Part shown: piece after piece, positions 10,914 to 18,914 of the stretch | Position numbering within the stretch: position 1 is the first letter of the stretch | Layout: each line of letters begins with the position of its first letter | Assembly (NCBI GenBank): GCA_016458225.1 | Contig: JAEMGR010000007.1 | Location: 281,895 to 345,894, forward strand | Direction: 5' to 3' | DNA length: 64,000 nt | Origin: Myxococcaceae bacterium JPH2 | Lineage (GTDB): Bacteria > Myxococcota > Myxococcia > Myxococcales > Myxococcaceae | Position numbers and translations under genes: made by a program | The notes under the pieces: generated by a model | What the model was told of the DNA's origin: nothing | The model's input: only the letters and a program-made list of their open reading frames with translations | Databases searched by the model: none

Positions 10914-10931
10914 CATTCCGCGACGGGAATG
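10914..10931. promoter_or_regulatory. Dyad upstream of the TauE/SafE gene
   Basis: Perfect 6-bp arms CATTCC and GGAATG are separated by 6 bp, 43-60 bp upstream of the TauE start codon. This is a plausible operator position, but no regulator is adjacent and the match could be chance. Confidence 0.3.
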
Positions 10932-10973
10932 CCGCTATTCGCACGGGGGAACCGCTCCTATCCTCGGTGAGGA

Positions 10974-11756
10974 ATGACGGTGCTTCTGCTCATGGCGGCG
11001 GGTGGTTTGGCGGGTGGCTTGGGCGCATTGCTCGGGATTGGCGGCGGCATCGTCCTGGTGCCCGTCCTGGTGCTGGGGTTCGGCATCCCCATGGAGCAGG
11101 CGGTCCCCGCGAGCCTGATGTGCGTGGTGGCCAACTCGTGCGCCGCGGCCGCCAGCTACGTGGAGAACAAGCTGAGCGACATCCGCCTGGGCCTCACGTT
11201 GGAGCTGGCCACGGTGCTGGGCGCCATCGTGGGCGGGCTCGTCGCGGCCTATGTCGCCGAGGCCACCGTCGCCATCGTCTTTGGCCTGTTCACGCTCTAT
11301 GTCGCGCTCCAGATGTTGCTCGTGCGCGCGCCTCGGCAAGAGCCGATGACGGCCGCCAACTACGTGCCCTCGAACTACCCGCTGGGCATCTCGGGCTCGT
11401 TCGTGGCGGGCGGGCTCTCCGCGCTGCTGGGAGTGGGCGGCGGACCGCTCAAGGTGCCGTTGATGGCGTACGGCATGCGCGTGCCGTTCAAGGTGGCGAG
11501 CGCCACGAGCAACCTGATGATTGGCGTGACGGGCGCGGCGAGCGTGGCGGCGTACGCGTGGCGCGGACACCTGGACCTCACGTTGGTGTCGCCGCTGGTG
11601 GTGGGTGTGCTCGGGGGCGCGGTGGTGGGCAGCCGGCTCATGCCGAAGGTGCCCACCGCGGTGCTCAAGAAACTCTTTGCCGGGGTGCTGCTCGGCGTGG
11701 CGGGGCAGATGTTGTGGAAGGGAGGGGCGGGATTGTGGCCGAGCGTGTTGAGGTGA
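10974..11756 (+). CDS. TauE/SafE family anion permease
   Basis: This is an integral membrane protein of 260 residues with about eight hydrophobic segments in two inverted halves. Each half carries a Gly-rich motif typical of the TauE/SafE (DUF81) family: GALLGIGGGIVLVPVL at residues ~17-32 and SALLGVGGGPLKVPL in the second half. Family members export or import sulfite, sulfonates or other organic anions. The following DUF1634 gene overlaps its 3' end by 22 bp, a known pairing suggesting a two-part transporter. Start is ATG 10974, with a GGTGAGG ribosome-binding site just upstream. Confidence 0.9.
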   Translation: MTVLLLMAAGGLAGGLGALLGIGGGIVLVPVLVLGFGIPMEQAVPASLMCVVANSCAAAASYVENKLSDIRLGLTLELATVLGAIVGGLVAAYVAEATVAIVFGLFTLYVALQMLLVRAPRQEPMTAANYVPSNYPLGISGSFVAGGLSALLGVGGGPLKVPLMAYGMRVPFKVASATSNLMIGVTGAASVAAYAWRGHLDLTLVSPLVVGVLGGAVVGSRLMPKVPTAVLKKLFAGVLLGVAGQMLWKGGAGLWPSVLR

Positions 11757-12235
11757 GTGGGGGAGAGCCCGAACCCGCCGCCCCGCCTGCGTCCGTGACG
11801 GCGGCGGTGGTGACGGCTCCGGGAAGGGGAACGCGCGACGTGCTGCTCACGTCCACGGTGGTGATGCCCGCGGAGCTGGTGTCGGAGCCGGACACCGCCC
11901 CGGGCGCGCCCGCCCATGAAGCGCCGCTTCCAGTCGGGCGAGCGGTGGCGGGCGAGCGGTGGGTGGCCCGCGTCCTGCGCGCGGGCGCGGTCATGAGCGG
12001 TGGGATGTTTCTCTTATCGCTGGTGCTGGAGGCGCTGCCGCGCTCCCAGGCCGTGCACGTGGCCATCGACTTGTTGCGCAAGGGTGCCGCGTCCATGTTG
12101 CTCGTGACGCCCGTGGCGCGGTTGGCTGTGGCGGGGACGCTCCTGGGCGTGCGGGGAGAGTGGCGCTACGCGGCCATCGCGGCCGGGGTGCTGGGGCTCC
12201 TGGCCGTGGCGGTGGGCGCGGGCTTCCAGGCCTGA
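11735..12235 (+). CDS. DUF1634 membrane protein (TauE partner)
   Basis: The start is inferred at GTG 11735, inside the 3' end of the TauE gene, because GGAGGGG at 11721-11727 provides a clear ribosome-binding site. The first ~75 residues are Pro/Ala/Val-rich and low in complexity. They are followed by three hydrophobic segments in the order expected for DUF1634: AGAVMSGGMFLLSLVLEAL, ASMLLVTPVARLAVAGTLL, and the last one near the C-terminus. DUF1634 genes commonly accompany TauE/SafE permeases and probably form an accessory subunit. Translational coupling to the upstream gene is likely. Confidence 0.8.
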   Translation: MAERVEVSGGEPEPAAPPASVTAAVVTAPGRGTRDVLLTSTVVMPAELVSEPDTAPGAPAHEAPLPVGRAVAGERWVARVLRAGAVMSGGMFLLSLVLEALPRSQAVHVAIDLLRKGAASMLLVTPVARLAVAGTLLGVRGEWRYAAIAAGVLGLLAVAVGAGFQA

Positions 12236-12315
12236 GGGCGAAGAACTTCGCGCGGCCTCGTGCGTGGAAGGGAGCGCGGATTGCTTCCGCCTCTCTTCCC
12301 ATCCCGAGGTGTCTT

Positions 12316-13272
12316 GTGCGCGCGCTTCGCCCTGTCCTGGCGTGTCTGGCCGTCGTGTTGTCGTCGTTCCCCGCGGGTGCGCAGTACAACCCTGCCGCGG
12401 GCGTGAATGCCCCCGTCGAGCGCGTGCGGGAGCAGGTTCGCCGCGAGGACGGCATCATCGAGACGCGCGAGGTGGCGCGCCCCGCCGCGCGCGATGGCTA
12501 CGGCAACGCCCTCGGGAATCAGAACGACCTCGCCATCGACGGGGCCTTCGATGGCCAGACGGTGGCGGTGCTCCAGCTCTACACCGGCGAGGGCTTCGAC
12601 TTCTCGCTCCCCAAGGCCGCGCTCAAGGAGAAGGGCTTCTCGGTCTACCGCTGGGTGAATGCCCCGCCGAAGCCGGCGGAACTGCGCAAGGGCCTCCAGA
12701 AGGCCTGCCAGCTGTGGATCATCGCGGATCAGGATCGGCACCTGACGGACGCGCACCTGAAGGTCATCCGCGAGTTCTTCGACGCGGGCCATGGCGTCTA
12801 CATCTGGGGAGACAACGCGCCCTTCTATGCGGACGCCAACCTGGTGGGCGAGGCGCTGCTCGGGGCGCACATGGATGGCAACGTCGGGGGCGACAAGACG
12901 GTGGGGCTCCAGGCCGACTCCAAGGGCCCTGGGCTCTTGCGCCGCCACCTGCTCACGACGGGGCTGGAGTTCCTCTACGAGGGCTTCACCATCGCCACCA
13001 TCGCGCCCAACCCGCACCTGACGCCGCTGATGTACGGCTCGGCGGGCAACCTCGTGGCGGCCTTCTACGATCGCGACCAGAGGCGGGCCATCTTCGACGG
13101 CGGCTTCACGCGCCTGTACACGAAGTGGGACACGGCGGGCACGGCGCGCTACGTGAAGAACGCGGCGGCGTGGCTCGCGAACGCGGAGCGCTTCGGCGAC
13201 GCGGTGGTGGCCCAGGGGGCGCGCGCGGGGGCCTCACCGCAGCCCCCGTCGCAGCCCTCGCCCCAGCAGTGA
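12316..13272 (+). CDS. Secreted hypothetical protein, 318 aa
   Basis: The start is inferred at GTG 12316, giving a signal peptide that ends near SFPAGAQ. The mature part has no family I can name with confidence. Segments such as KKACQLWIIAD-like QLWIIADQDRHL, GHGVYIWGDNAPFYADAN and the late RRAIFDGGFTRLY suggest an alpha/beta, glutamine-amidotransferase-like (ThuA/DUF4159-type) fold, common in secreted myxobacterial proteins. This is inference from pattern only. The C-terminus is a Pro/Gln-rich tail. The stop codon lies 3 bp from the stop of the convergent TPR gene. Confidence 0.65.
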   Translation: MRALRPVLACLAVVLSSFPAGAQYNPAAGVNAPVERVREQVRREDGIIETREVARPAARDGYGNALGNQNDLAIDGAFDGQTVAVLQLYTGEGFDFSLPKAALKEKGFSVYRWVNAPPKPAELRKGLQKACQLWIIADQDRHLTDAHLKVIREFFDAGHGVYIWGDNAPFYADANLVGEALLGAHMDGNVGGDKTVGLQADSKGPGLLRRHLLTTGLEFLYEGFTIATIAPNPHLTPLMYGSAGNLVAAFYDRDQRRAIFDGGFTRLYTKWDTAGTARYVKNAAAWLANAERFGDAVVAQGARAGASPQPPSQPSPQQ

Positions 13273-13275
13273 GCG

Positions 13276-14145
13276 CTACACGCCCCGCGCCGTGAAGTGC
13301 GCCAGCACGTTGCGCACCTTGGCCACCTCGTCGTGGCGTCCCTGCTCCTCGTAGAGGGGCAGCACCGCCTCGAACTGCGCGCGGGCGGCGGGGAAGTCCT
13401 GCAGGTAGTAGCAGGACAGCGCCAGGTCCCAGCGCGCGCGGGCCTCGTAGGTGTGGTCATGCGCCTGCGCGTACAGCTCCGTGGCGCGCAAGAGGTGGGG
13501 CCGGGCGCCGTCGTGGTTGCCCAGGAGTCCCTCGGACTCGCCCAGCAGCAGGTGTCCGAGCGCGAGCGCGTCCGGATCATCGCCCTGCTCCAGGAGCGGG
13601 ATGGCCTCCAGGAAGCGCTTGCGAGCGGGCTCGTACTCGGCCTTCTCCATGCGGATGTCGCCGATGTCGAGCAGCAGCCGGGCCATGCGCTCGGTGTTGC
13701 GCGACTGGCGGAAGAGGATGAGGGCCTCCTGGTACTTCTCCTCGGCGGCCTCGGGCTGCCCCAGGGCGCGCAGCGACTCGCCGATGCAGGCGCGGGCCGT
13801 GGCCTCGCCTTCGCGGTCCTTCGCTTCGTTGAAGAGGAGGGCGGCCTGGGCGATGCGCTCGATGGCGCCGCGGTGGTCCTCTTCCTGGGCTTTGGCCACG
13901 CCCAGGCCGAAGAGGGCTTGTGCTTGTCCGGGCTTGTTGCCCGCAGAGCGGAACAGCTCGAGCGCCTCGTCGTAGAACTGGCGGCTCTGGGCGTGCTCCT
14001 CCAGCAGGCCGTGCAACTCGGCCAGGCTCACCAGGCCCTGGCCCACCTGGACGGGCGTGCCAGTGAAGCGCAGGGTGGCCAGCGCGTTCTTCTGCTGCTG
14101 GATGGCGTCGCGGATGTGGGCGCGTTCGGTGTCGGAGGGGTGCAT
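13276..14145 (-). CDS. TPR repeat protein, 289 aa
   Basis: The protein is built of about six tetratricopeptide repeats, recognisable by spaced A-x-x-x-Y/F-x-x-A-L-x-L-F patterns (residues ~45-275). No signal peptide, membrane segment or catalytic domain is seen, so it should be a cytoplasmic scaffold. It lies 2 bp behind the XRE/DUF2083 regulator gene on the same strand, so the two are almost certainly co-transcribed. The TPR protein may modulate or sense for the regulator; this is inference from context. Confidence 0.85.
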   Translation of the reverse strand: MHPSDTERAHIRDAIQQQKNALATLRFTGTPVQVGQGLVSLAELHGLLEEHAQSRQFYDEALELFRSAGNKPGQAQALFGLGVAKAQEEDHRGAIERIAQAALLFNEAKDREGEATARACIGESLRALGQPEAAEEKYQEALILFRQSRNTERMARLLLDIGDIRMEKAEYEPARKRFLEAIPLLEQGDDPDALALGHLLLGESEGLLGNHDGARPHLLRATELYAQAHDHTYEARARWDLALSCYYLQDFPAARAQFEAVLPLYEEQGRHDEVAKVRNVLAHFTARGV

Positions 14146-14147
14146 GG

Positions 14148-15758
14148 CTAGGCCTCGCCACCCTTGCGGCGCCGGGACGGCTTGTCCAGCGAATCGTGCT
14201 TCTCGGTGCCGTCAGCGCCGTTGCTGTGGGCCGGCTCGTGGTGGGGGACCTTCTCCTTCTCGTGCACGAGCAGCGGAGAGAAGAAGCAGTCCTTCTTCGT
14301 GTACTCGTCGAACGCGAAGGCGAAGCGGTAGCTGGCCGCCGCGCGCTGGTTGCAGTCCGTGCGCTCGCAGAACCGGCAGGAGATGCCGCTGGGGATGGCG
14401 TCCTTGCGCAGGTCCGTGGTGGGCAGGCCATAGGCCAGGTACTTCGCGTTCTCCGCGTGGGTGCCCAGGCCGATGGAGTACGCGGTGCCCTTCACGATGG
14501 AGCCTTCAATGGGCTGCAGCTGCACCTTGGCGAAGCAGAAGTACGTGGTGCCGTCCGGCATCATCGAATACTGCCGCGTGAGCTGGGACGGGTTGAGGAA
14601 GGCCAGGTGCACCGCCCACTTGGCGCAGCTTCCGCCGCCCGAGGCGAAGCGGATGCCCGTGCCGCTGTAGCGCTTGGAGATGTTGCCGGCGATGTCCGCG
14701 CGCAGGAAGTGGAAGGGGATGCCCTGCCGCTTCGGATCCGACAGGTTGCAGATGCGGTGCGCGACCGTCTCGTAGGTGGTGCCGAAGATGTTGGAGAGCA
14801 GCTCCACGTCGTAGCGCGTGCGCTGCACTTCCTTGAAGAACTCGCTGTAGGGCAGCATCAGCGCGCCGGCGAAGTAGTTGGCCAGGTTCACCTTGATGAG
14901 CCGCTGCGTCTCCGCGTGCCGCGTGCGCCCCGCGCCGAGGATGCGCTCCACCAGCTTCTCGCGGTCCATCACCAAGAGGCCCAGCGACGTGCCGATCTGG
15001 AACTTCAGGGGCTGCTCGGTCAGGTCGGGGGACAAGGTGAGCGTGCGCTCGTCCAGGTCCAGGCGCCGCACCACCGACGAGCCGCTGGTCGCGCGCTCAA
15101 TCTGCACGCGGAAGCCGAAGCGCTCCTCCAACATGCGCGCGAGCTGGCTGCTGGTGAGCTGCCGCTCCAGCCCGAAGTCGCGGCGCAGGGACTCGGCCTG
15201 CTCCTCCAGCTCCGGGAAGTAGTTGCGGTGCTTCTCCAGGAAGTCGCTCACCTCGTCGAAGGGCGAGTAGTCGAAGCGCACGCCCGGGGTGCCGTTGGTG
15301 CCCGAGCCGTTCGTGCCCGGGGCGCCCTGGGTGCGCGTGCGCTCCTCGACGTTGAGCTGCGAGAGCACGTTCTCCAGCTGCGTGCGCGTGTTCTTGTAGA
15401 GGTTGAAGAGGGCCGCCACCGTGCCGGCGAGCTTGGGCTCGGCGGACAGCGACTGGAGCGACTCCGAGTCGATATCCAGGCTCTTGAGCAGCGGCTCGTC
15501 CAGCAGCTTCGCGAGCGCCTCGTCCACGCGGCCTTCGCCCAGCGTGGACATGAACTGCTCGGGGTCTTGATCGAAGTAGCGAAGCGCCTTCCAGAGGAGC
15601 GGGAAGGGCATCACCCGCTTCCCCTTCTCGATGAGGTTCAGGTATGCGGGGGAGACGCCCAGGTCCTTGGCCGCGTCGGCCTGCTTGATGCTGCGTGCGA
15701 GCCGCAGGCCCCGGAGCTTCAGGCCCACATTGGCGTTGAGTGCGTTGTCGTTGTGCAT
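14148..15758 (-). CDS. XRE-family regulator with IrrE-like and DUF2083 domains (RamB/PrpR/ScfR type)
   Basis: Residues ~10-65 form a Cro/C1-type helix-turn-helix (SIKQADAAKDLGVSPAYLNL). The central part resembles the ImmA/IrrE-type domain but lacks an HExxH zinc motif. The C-terminal third matches the short-chain fatty-acyl regulator domain (DUF2083), with Cys residues in GGGSCAKW and CRFCERTDCNQRA; in the mycobacterial homologue PrpR such Cys residues hold an Fe-S cluster. Family members (RamB, PrpR) control acetate, propionate and glyoxylate metabolism. Start ATG 15758 is preferred over an upstream in-frame extension because a perfect dyad with TTTGCA half-sites lies 60-83 bp upstream. Confidence 0.88.
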   Translation of the reverse strand: MHNDNALNANVGLKLRGLRLARSIKQADAAKDLGVSPAYLNLIEKGKRVMPFPLLWKALRYFDQDPEQFMSTLGEGRVDEALAKLLDEPLLKSLDIDSESLQSLSAEPKLAGTVAALFNLYKNTRTQLENVLSQLNVEERTRTQGAPGTNGSGTNGTPGVRFDYSPFDEVSDFLEKHRNYFPELEEQAESLRRDFGLERQLTSSQLARMLEERFGFRVQIERATSGSSVVRRLDLDERTLTLSPDLTEQPLKFQIGTSLGLLVMDREKLVERILGAGRTRHAETQRLIKVNLANYFAGALMLPYSEFFKEVQRTRYDVELLSNIFGTTYETVAHRICNLSDPKRQGIPFHFLRADIAGNISKRYSGTGIRFASGGGSCAKWAVHLAFLNPSQLTRQYSMMPDGTTYFCFAKVQLQPIEGSIVKGTAYSIGLGTHAENAKYLAYGLPTTDLRKDAIPSGISCRFCERTDCNQRAAASYRFAFAFDEYTKKDCFFSPLLVHEKEKVPHHEPAHSNGADGTEKHDSLDKPSRRRKGGEA

Positions 15759-16068
15759 GGTGCATTCCCCACCGCCGGCCGGGTGAAACGGCGGCGGGCG
15801 GGGCTCTGCACCCACTCTGCAAATCGATTTACCGATTTGCAATCAGCGTTTCATGACGCACAGACCCCTGTCGGACGGCGGACGGAGCGGCTGTCCAGCG
15901 GTCCGGTGTGGGCAGAAAGGGCCGTAAGTCCATGTCATCACTGGGCTTTCAGGCGGAGTGGGTGTGGGGCGCGCGAGCCTTGTCACACCCTGTCAAACAT
16001 TTACTGACGCGGCGCGGCGGAGGGCGTCACGGGCTGGTAAATGCCGTCGCGCGCTTTTTACAACCTGC
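15759..16068. other. 310-bp intergenic region with the XRE gene operator
   Basis: This stretch lies between the 5' end of the XRE regulator gene and the 3' end of the SDR gene, both on the minus strand. It carries the dyad at 15818-15841 and an AT-richer patch around 15985-16005 containing two TGTCA repeats. No coding frame with family similarity is present. Confidence 0.5.
15818..15841. promoter_or_regulatory. Perfect dyad with TTTGCA half-sites, probable autoregulatory operator
   Basis: Two perfect 9-bp arms, TGCAAATCG and CGATTTGCA, are separated by 6 bp. The dyad lies 60-83 bp upstream of the XRE/DUF2083 start codon in a locally AT-rich patch. Known binding sites of RamB and PrpR are built on TTTGCAAA, and each arm here contains TTTGCA or its complement. 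The inference is that the regulator controls its own gene through this site. Confidence 0.65.
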
Positions 16069-16845
16069 TCAGGCGCCGCCGGCCAGCCGGCCTCCATCGA
16101 TGGTGACCGTGGTGCCGGTGACGAAGGCGGCGGCGTCCGAGAGCAGCCACGCGACGGTGTGGGCGACCTCGTCGGCCTTGCCGATGCGACCCATGGGGAC
16201 GGCGCGAGCGATGGGCGCGCGGCGCTCCTCGGGGAGGGACTGGATGCGGTCGGTGAGGATGGGGCCGGGGGCCACGACGTTGATGCGCACGCCGCGCTCC
16301 GCGTAGTCGAGCGCGGCGGACTTGGACAGGCCGATGATGGCGTGCTTCGTCGCGCTGTAGCCGGCCATGCCGCGCACGCCCGTGAGGCCCGCGGTGGAGG
16401 CCATGTTCACGATGGCGCCGCCCCCCGTCTTCAGCATCGCGTTCACCTCGTGCTTCATGGCCAGGAAGAAGCCGCGCACGTTCACCTGATAGGAGCGGTC
16501 CAGGTCGTCCACGGACAGGTCCGCCATCGGGGCCGGCATGTGGCCATCCGCGGCGTTGTTGAACGCGACGTCGAGCCGGCCGAACCGGGCCAGCGTCCGC
16601 GACACCAGCTCCTCCACGGAGGCCGCATCGCTCAGGTCCGTGCGCACGGCCAGCGCGGTGCCTCCCGCGCGGCCAATGTCCTCGGCCAGCCGGCTCAGGG
16701 CAACTTCGTCGCGAGCCGCCACCACCACCGAGGCGCCCTGGGCGGCCATGACCTTCGCGGTGGCCGCGCCGATGCCGCGGCTCGCGCCAATGAGCACCGC
16801 GACCTTTCCGGACAGCGCGAGCGGGGAGGGGTTCGTCGTCGTCAT
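16069..16845 (-). CDS. SDR-family NAD(P)-dependent oxidoreductase
   Basis: This is a classical short-chain dehydrogenase/reductase of 258 residues. The cofactor motif GASRGIG is at residues ~19-25, NNAADG follows, the catalytic Tyr/Lys pair is in YSATKHA, and the C-terminal TVTIDGGRL is of the usual form. The substrate cannot be told from sequence; 3-oxoacyl-ACP-reductase-like or alcohol/ketone substrates are typical. It is divergent from a MarR regulator gene, with two overlapping dyads in the shared upstream region, so MarR-type control by a small aromatic or toxic ligand is likely. Confidence 0.93.
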   Translation of the reverse strand: MTTTNPSPLALSGKVAVLIGASRGIGAATAKVMAAQGASVVVAARDEVALSRLAEDIGRAGGTALAVRTDLSDAASVEELVSRTLARFGRLDVAFNNAADGHMPAPMADLSVDDLDRSYQVNVRGFFLAMKHEVNAMLKTGGGAIVNMASTAGLTGVRGMAGYSATKHAIIGLSKSAALDYAERGVRINVVAPGPILTDRIQSLPEERRAPIARAVPMGRIGKADEVAHTVAWLLSDAAAFVTGTTVTIDGGRLAGGA

Positions 16846-16904
16846 GAATGACTCCTGAAGGGCGCGCGGTGGAGCCCGCGCGCGGTGGCCTCAGGATGGG
16901 CAGA

Positions 16905-16924
16905 TGCTTGAAGTCATTCAAGCA
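16905..16924. promoter_or_regulatory. MarR-type operator, dyad 1
   Basis: Perfect 8-bp arms TGCTTGAA and TTCAAGCA flank a 4-bp spacer, the size typical of MarR-family operators. It lies in the divergent region between the SDR and marR-like genes, about 60 bp upstream of the SDR start. Confidence 0.7.
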
Positions 16925-16933
16925 ATTGCCTGA
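16918..16933. promoter_or_regulatory. MarR-type operator, dyad 2 (overlapping)
   Basis: A 16-bp near-palindrome is centred on the perfect 8-bp core GCAATTGC, with outer TCA/TGA matching. It overlaps dyad 1 and shares its right arm. Two adjacent sites would let one regulator control both divergent promoters. Confidence 0.55.
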
Positions 16934-16989
16934 TGAAGTAATGTGAAGACGCGGGGACGGATGGCCTCGGGCTCTGGCAGGCTGGGGTG

Positions 16990-17463
16990 ATGTCAGGCAA
17001 CTCGACGGGGAAGGCCGCGCTGGCGTCCGAGGTCTGGCGCCATGTCTTCGACTTCTTCATGCACACGCGCCCGCGGCGCGACGCGGTGCTGCGCGACCTG
17101 GGGCTCACGCCCAACGACGCGCGCGCGCTCAGTGGCCTGGAGGTGGCGCGAGGCCGCTCGATGCGGGAGCTGGCGGAGGGCTGGGACTGCGACGCCTCCA
17201 ACGTGACGTGGATGGTGGGCCGCCTGGAGGAGCGGGGGCTGGCCCGGCGCCAGACGGACCCCGAGGACAGGCGGGCCCGCTCGGTGGTGCTGACCGCGAG
17301 AGGCGCCCGCGTGCGCCGGCAGCTCGAGGAGGGGATGCATGCGCCCCCCGCCGAGCTGTCCCACCTGGGGATGGATGAACTCGAACACCTGCGCGGCGTG
17401 TTCGAGCGGCTGTCCGCGGAGGCCGCGAAGGCGGCCGAGGCTACGCCGCGCGGCGGAAGATGA
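16990..17463 (+). CDS. MarR-family transcriptional regulator
   Basis: The 157-residue product is a winged-helix MarR protein. Recognition helix and wing are seen in [30 protein letters not shown] followed by [16 protein letters not shown] (about residues 60-110), flanked by dimerisation helices. Members usually repress an adjacent divergent gene and release DNA on binding a phenolic or lipophilic ligand. The divergent SDR gene and the two dyads between them fit that model. ATG 16990 is used; GTG 16987 is directly upstream. The 3' end overlaps the convergent KAS II gene by 23 bp. Confidence 0.93.
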   Translation: MSGNSTGKAALASEVWRHVFDFFMHTRPRRDAVLRDLGLTPNDARALSGLEVARGRSMRELAEGWDCDASNVTWMVGRLEERGLARRQTDPEDRRARSVVLTARGARVRRQLEEGMHAPPAELSHLGMDELEHLRGVFERLSAEAAKAAEATPRGGR

Positions 17464-18679
17464 GCGACACGTTCGTCCCGCCGAAGCCGAACGAGTTGCT
17501 CATCACCGCATCCACCTGCTGAGCGCGCGCCACGTTGGGCACGCAGTCCAGCGTGATGCGCGGGTCCTTCCGCTCCAGGTTGAGGGTGGGTGGGAGGATG
17601 CCGCGCGTGAGCGCGAGGATGCTGATGACGGCCTCGGCCGCGCCCGCCGCGCCGTTCATGTGGCCCGTCATGGACTTGGTGGATGACACGGCCAGCGTCC
17701 GCGCGGCGTCTCCGAAGACGCGCTCCACGCCCTGCATCTCCAGCAGGTCGCCGATGTCCGTGGAGGTGCCGTGCGCGTTGAGGTACCCGATGTCCGCGGG
17801 CTTCAGGCCCGCATCGGCCAGGGCTGTGCGCATGGCTCGCTGGGCGCCCTCGTGCTCTGGAGCCGGGGCCGTCACATGGTGCGCGTCCGAGCTGGCGCCG
17901 TAGCCCGCCAGCTCCGCGAGGATGCGTGCGCCGCGTGACCGCGCATGCTCGTACTCCTCCAGCACCACCATGCCCGCGCCTTCGGCGACCACGAATCCGT
18001 CGCGGTCCACGTCGAAGGGGCGGCTCGCGGCCTGCGGAGCGTCATTGCGCGTGGACAGCGCCTTCATCGCCGCGAAGCCGCCCACCCCGAGCAGGGTGAT
18101 GGGGGCCTCGGCGCCGCCGGCCACCGCCGCGTCGAAGTCGCCGCGCTCGATGCCCCGCGCGGCCTCACCCAACGCGTGGGCGCTGGTGGAGCACGCGGAG
18201 TTCGTCGACCAGGACGGGCCCTTGATGCCGTGGCGCATCGTCACGTAGCCGGGCGCCAGGTTGATGATCATCTGCAGGATGAAGAACGGGCTGATGCGAT
18301 CCGGCCCCTTCTCCATCGCGCGGCGGTACGTCTCCTCCATGCTGGAGATGCCACCGATGCCCGAGCCGATGATGACCGCCACGCGCTCCGCGTTGGCCGG
18401 GGTGATGCCCAGCCCCGAGTCCGCCAGCGCCATGTCCGCCGCCGCCACCGCGAACTGACTGAAGCGGTCCATGCGCCGCAGCTCGCGCTTGTCGATGAAG
18501 TCCTCGGGGTGGAAGTCCCGCACCTCTCCCGCGATGCGGCAGTCCAGCCGGCTCGCGTCGAACAGGGTGATGGGTCCCACCCCGCTGCGCCCGTTCACCA
18601 GCGCATCCCAGCTCTTCTCCACACCCGTGCCACAGGGGCTGATGAGCCCCAGCCCCGTCACCACGACCCGTCGTCGCAT
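17441..18679 (-). CDS. Beta-ketoacyl-ACP synthase II (FabF-like KAS)
   Basis: This is a condensing enzyme of fatty-acid or polyketide chain elongation, full length at 412 residues. The catalytic triad is complete: Cys 163 in [11 protein letters not shown], the first His in NAHGTSTD and the second His in TGHMNGAAG; the KSMTGH Lys is present. It is not next to acpP or fabD/G/H but sits divergently from a thioesterase-TetR pair, so it is probably an accessory, regulated KAS rather than the main housekeeping fabF. I therefore give no symbol. Two related dyads lie in the divergent region. Confidence 0.92.
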   Translation of the reverse strand: MRRRVVVTGLGLISPCGTGVEKSWDALVNGRSGVGPITLFDASRLDCRIAGEVRDFHPEDFIDKRELRRMDRFSQFAVAAADMALADSGLGITPANAERVAVIIGSGIGGISSMEETYRRAMEKGPDRISPFFILQMIINLAPGYVTMRHGIKGPSWSTNSACSTSAHALGEAARGIERGDFDAAVAGGAEAPITLLGVGGFAAMKALSTRNDAPQAASRPFDVDRDGFVVAEGAGMVVLEEYEHARSRGARILAELAGYGASSDAHHVTAPAPEHEGAQRAMRTALADAGLKPADIGYLNAHGTSTDIGDLLEMQGVERVFGDAARTLAVSSTKSMTGHMNGAAGAAEAVISILALTRGILPPTLNLERKDPRITLDCVPNVARAQQVDAVMSNSFGFGGTNVSLIFRRAA

Positions 18680-18759
18680 TGCTGACTCCCTCGCATCATG
18701 TCCGGGCCAGCCGCCGGCCCGACTCTCGGCCTCGCCCCGGCATGTCGCGGTCCGATACT

Positions 18760-18773
18760 ATGATGGTCATCAT
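18760..18773. promoter_or_regulatory. Operator-like dyad A upstream of the KAS gene
   Basis: Perfect 6-bp arms ATGATG and CATCAT are separated by GT and followed by T. The dyad lies 81-94 bp upstream of the KAS II start in a locally AT-rich patch. It resembles dyad B at 18880-18893, so both may bind the TetR protein encoded at 19448. Confidence 0.55.
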
Positions 18774-18879
18774 TTAATGAAAGAGGCAGGTTTCTTCGAA
18801 CGATTCGTCGCTTGCTGGGCAAGGAAAGGCCCGGGAGCCCATGTGGGCTGGACAGCCGAGGCGGCGGGTGCGAAATGGG

Positions 18880-18893
18880 ATGATATCCATCAT
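18880..18893. promoter_or_regulatory. Operator-like dyad B upstream of the thioesterase gene
   Basis: ATGATATCCATCAT has 5-bp arms ATGAT and ATCAT. The symmetry continues outward as ATGG and CCAT with one intervening mismatch (18875-18898). It is 22 bp upstream of the thioesterase start codon, overlapping the expected promoter or early leader. Confidence 0.55.
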
Positions 18894-18914
18894 TCCATCC
18901 GTGAAGGAGCACCG

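Noticed and set aside
15985..16005. Two TGTCA repeats as a promoter or operator
   Set aside because: Short, imperfect and far from any start codon; chance occurrence cannot be excluded.
14196..16007. A 603-codon plus-strand frame over the XRE regulator
   Set aside because: It is the shadow of the regulator gene, which has clear HTH and DUF2083 features and an upstream operator.
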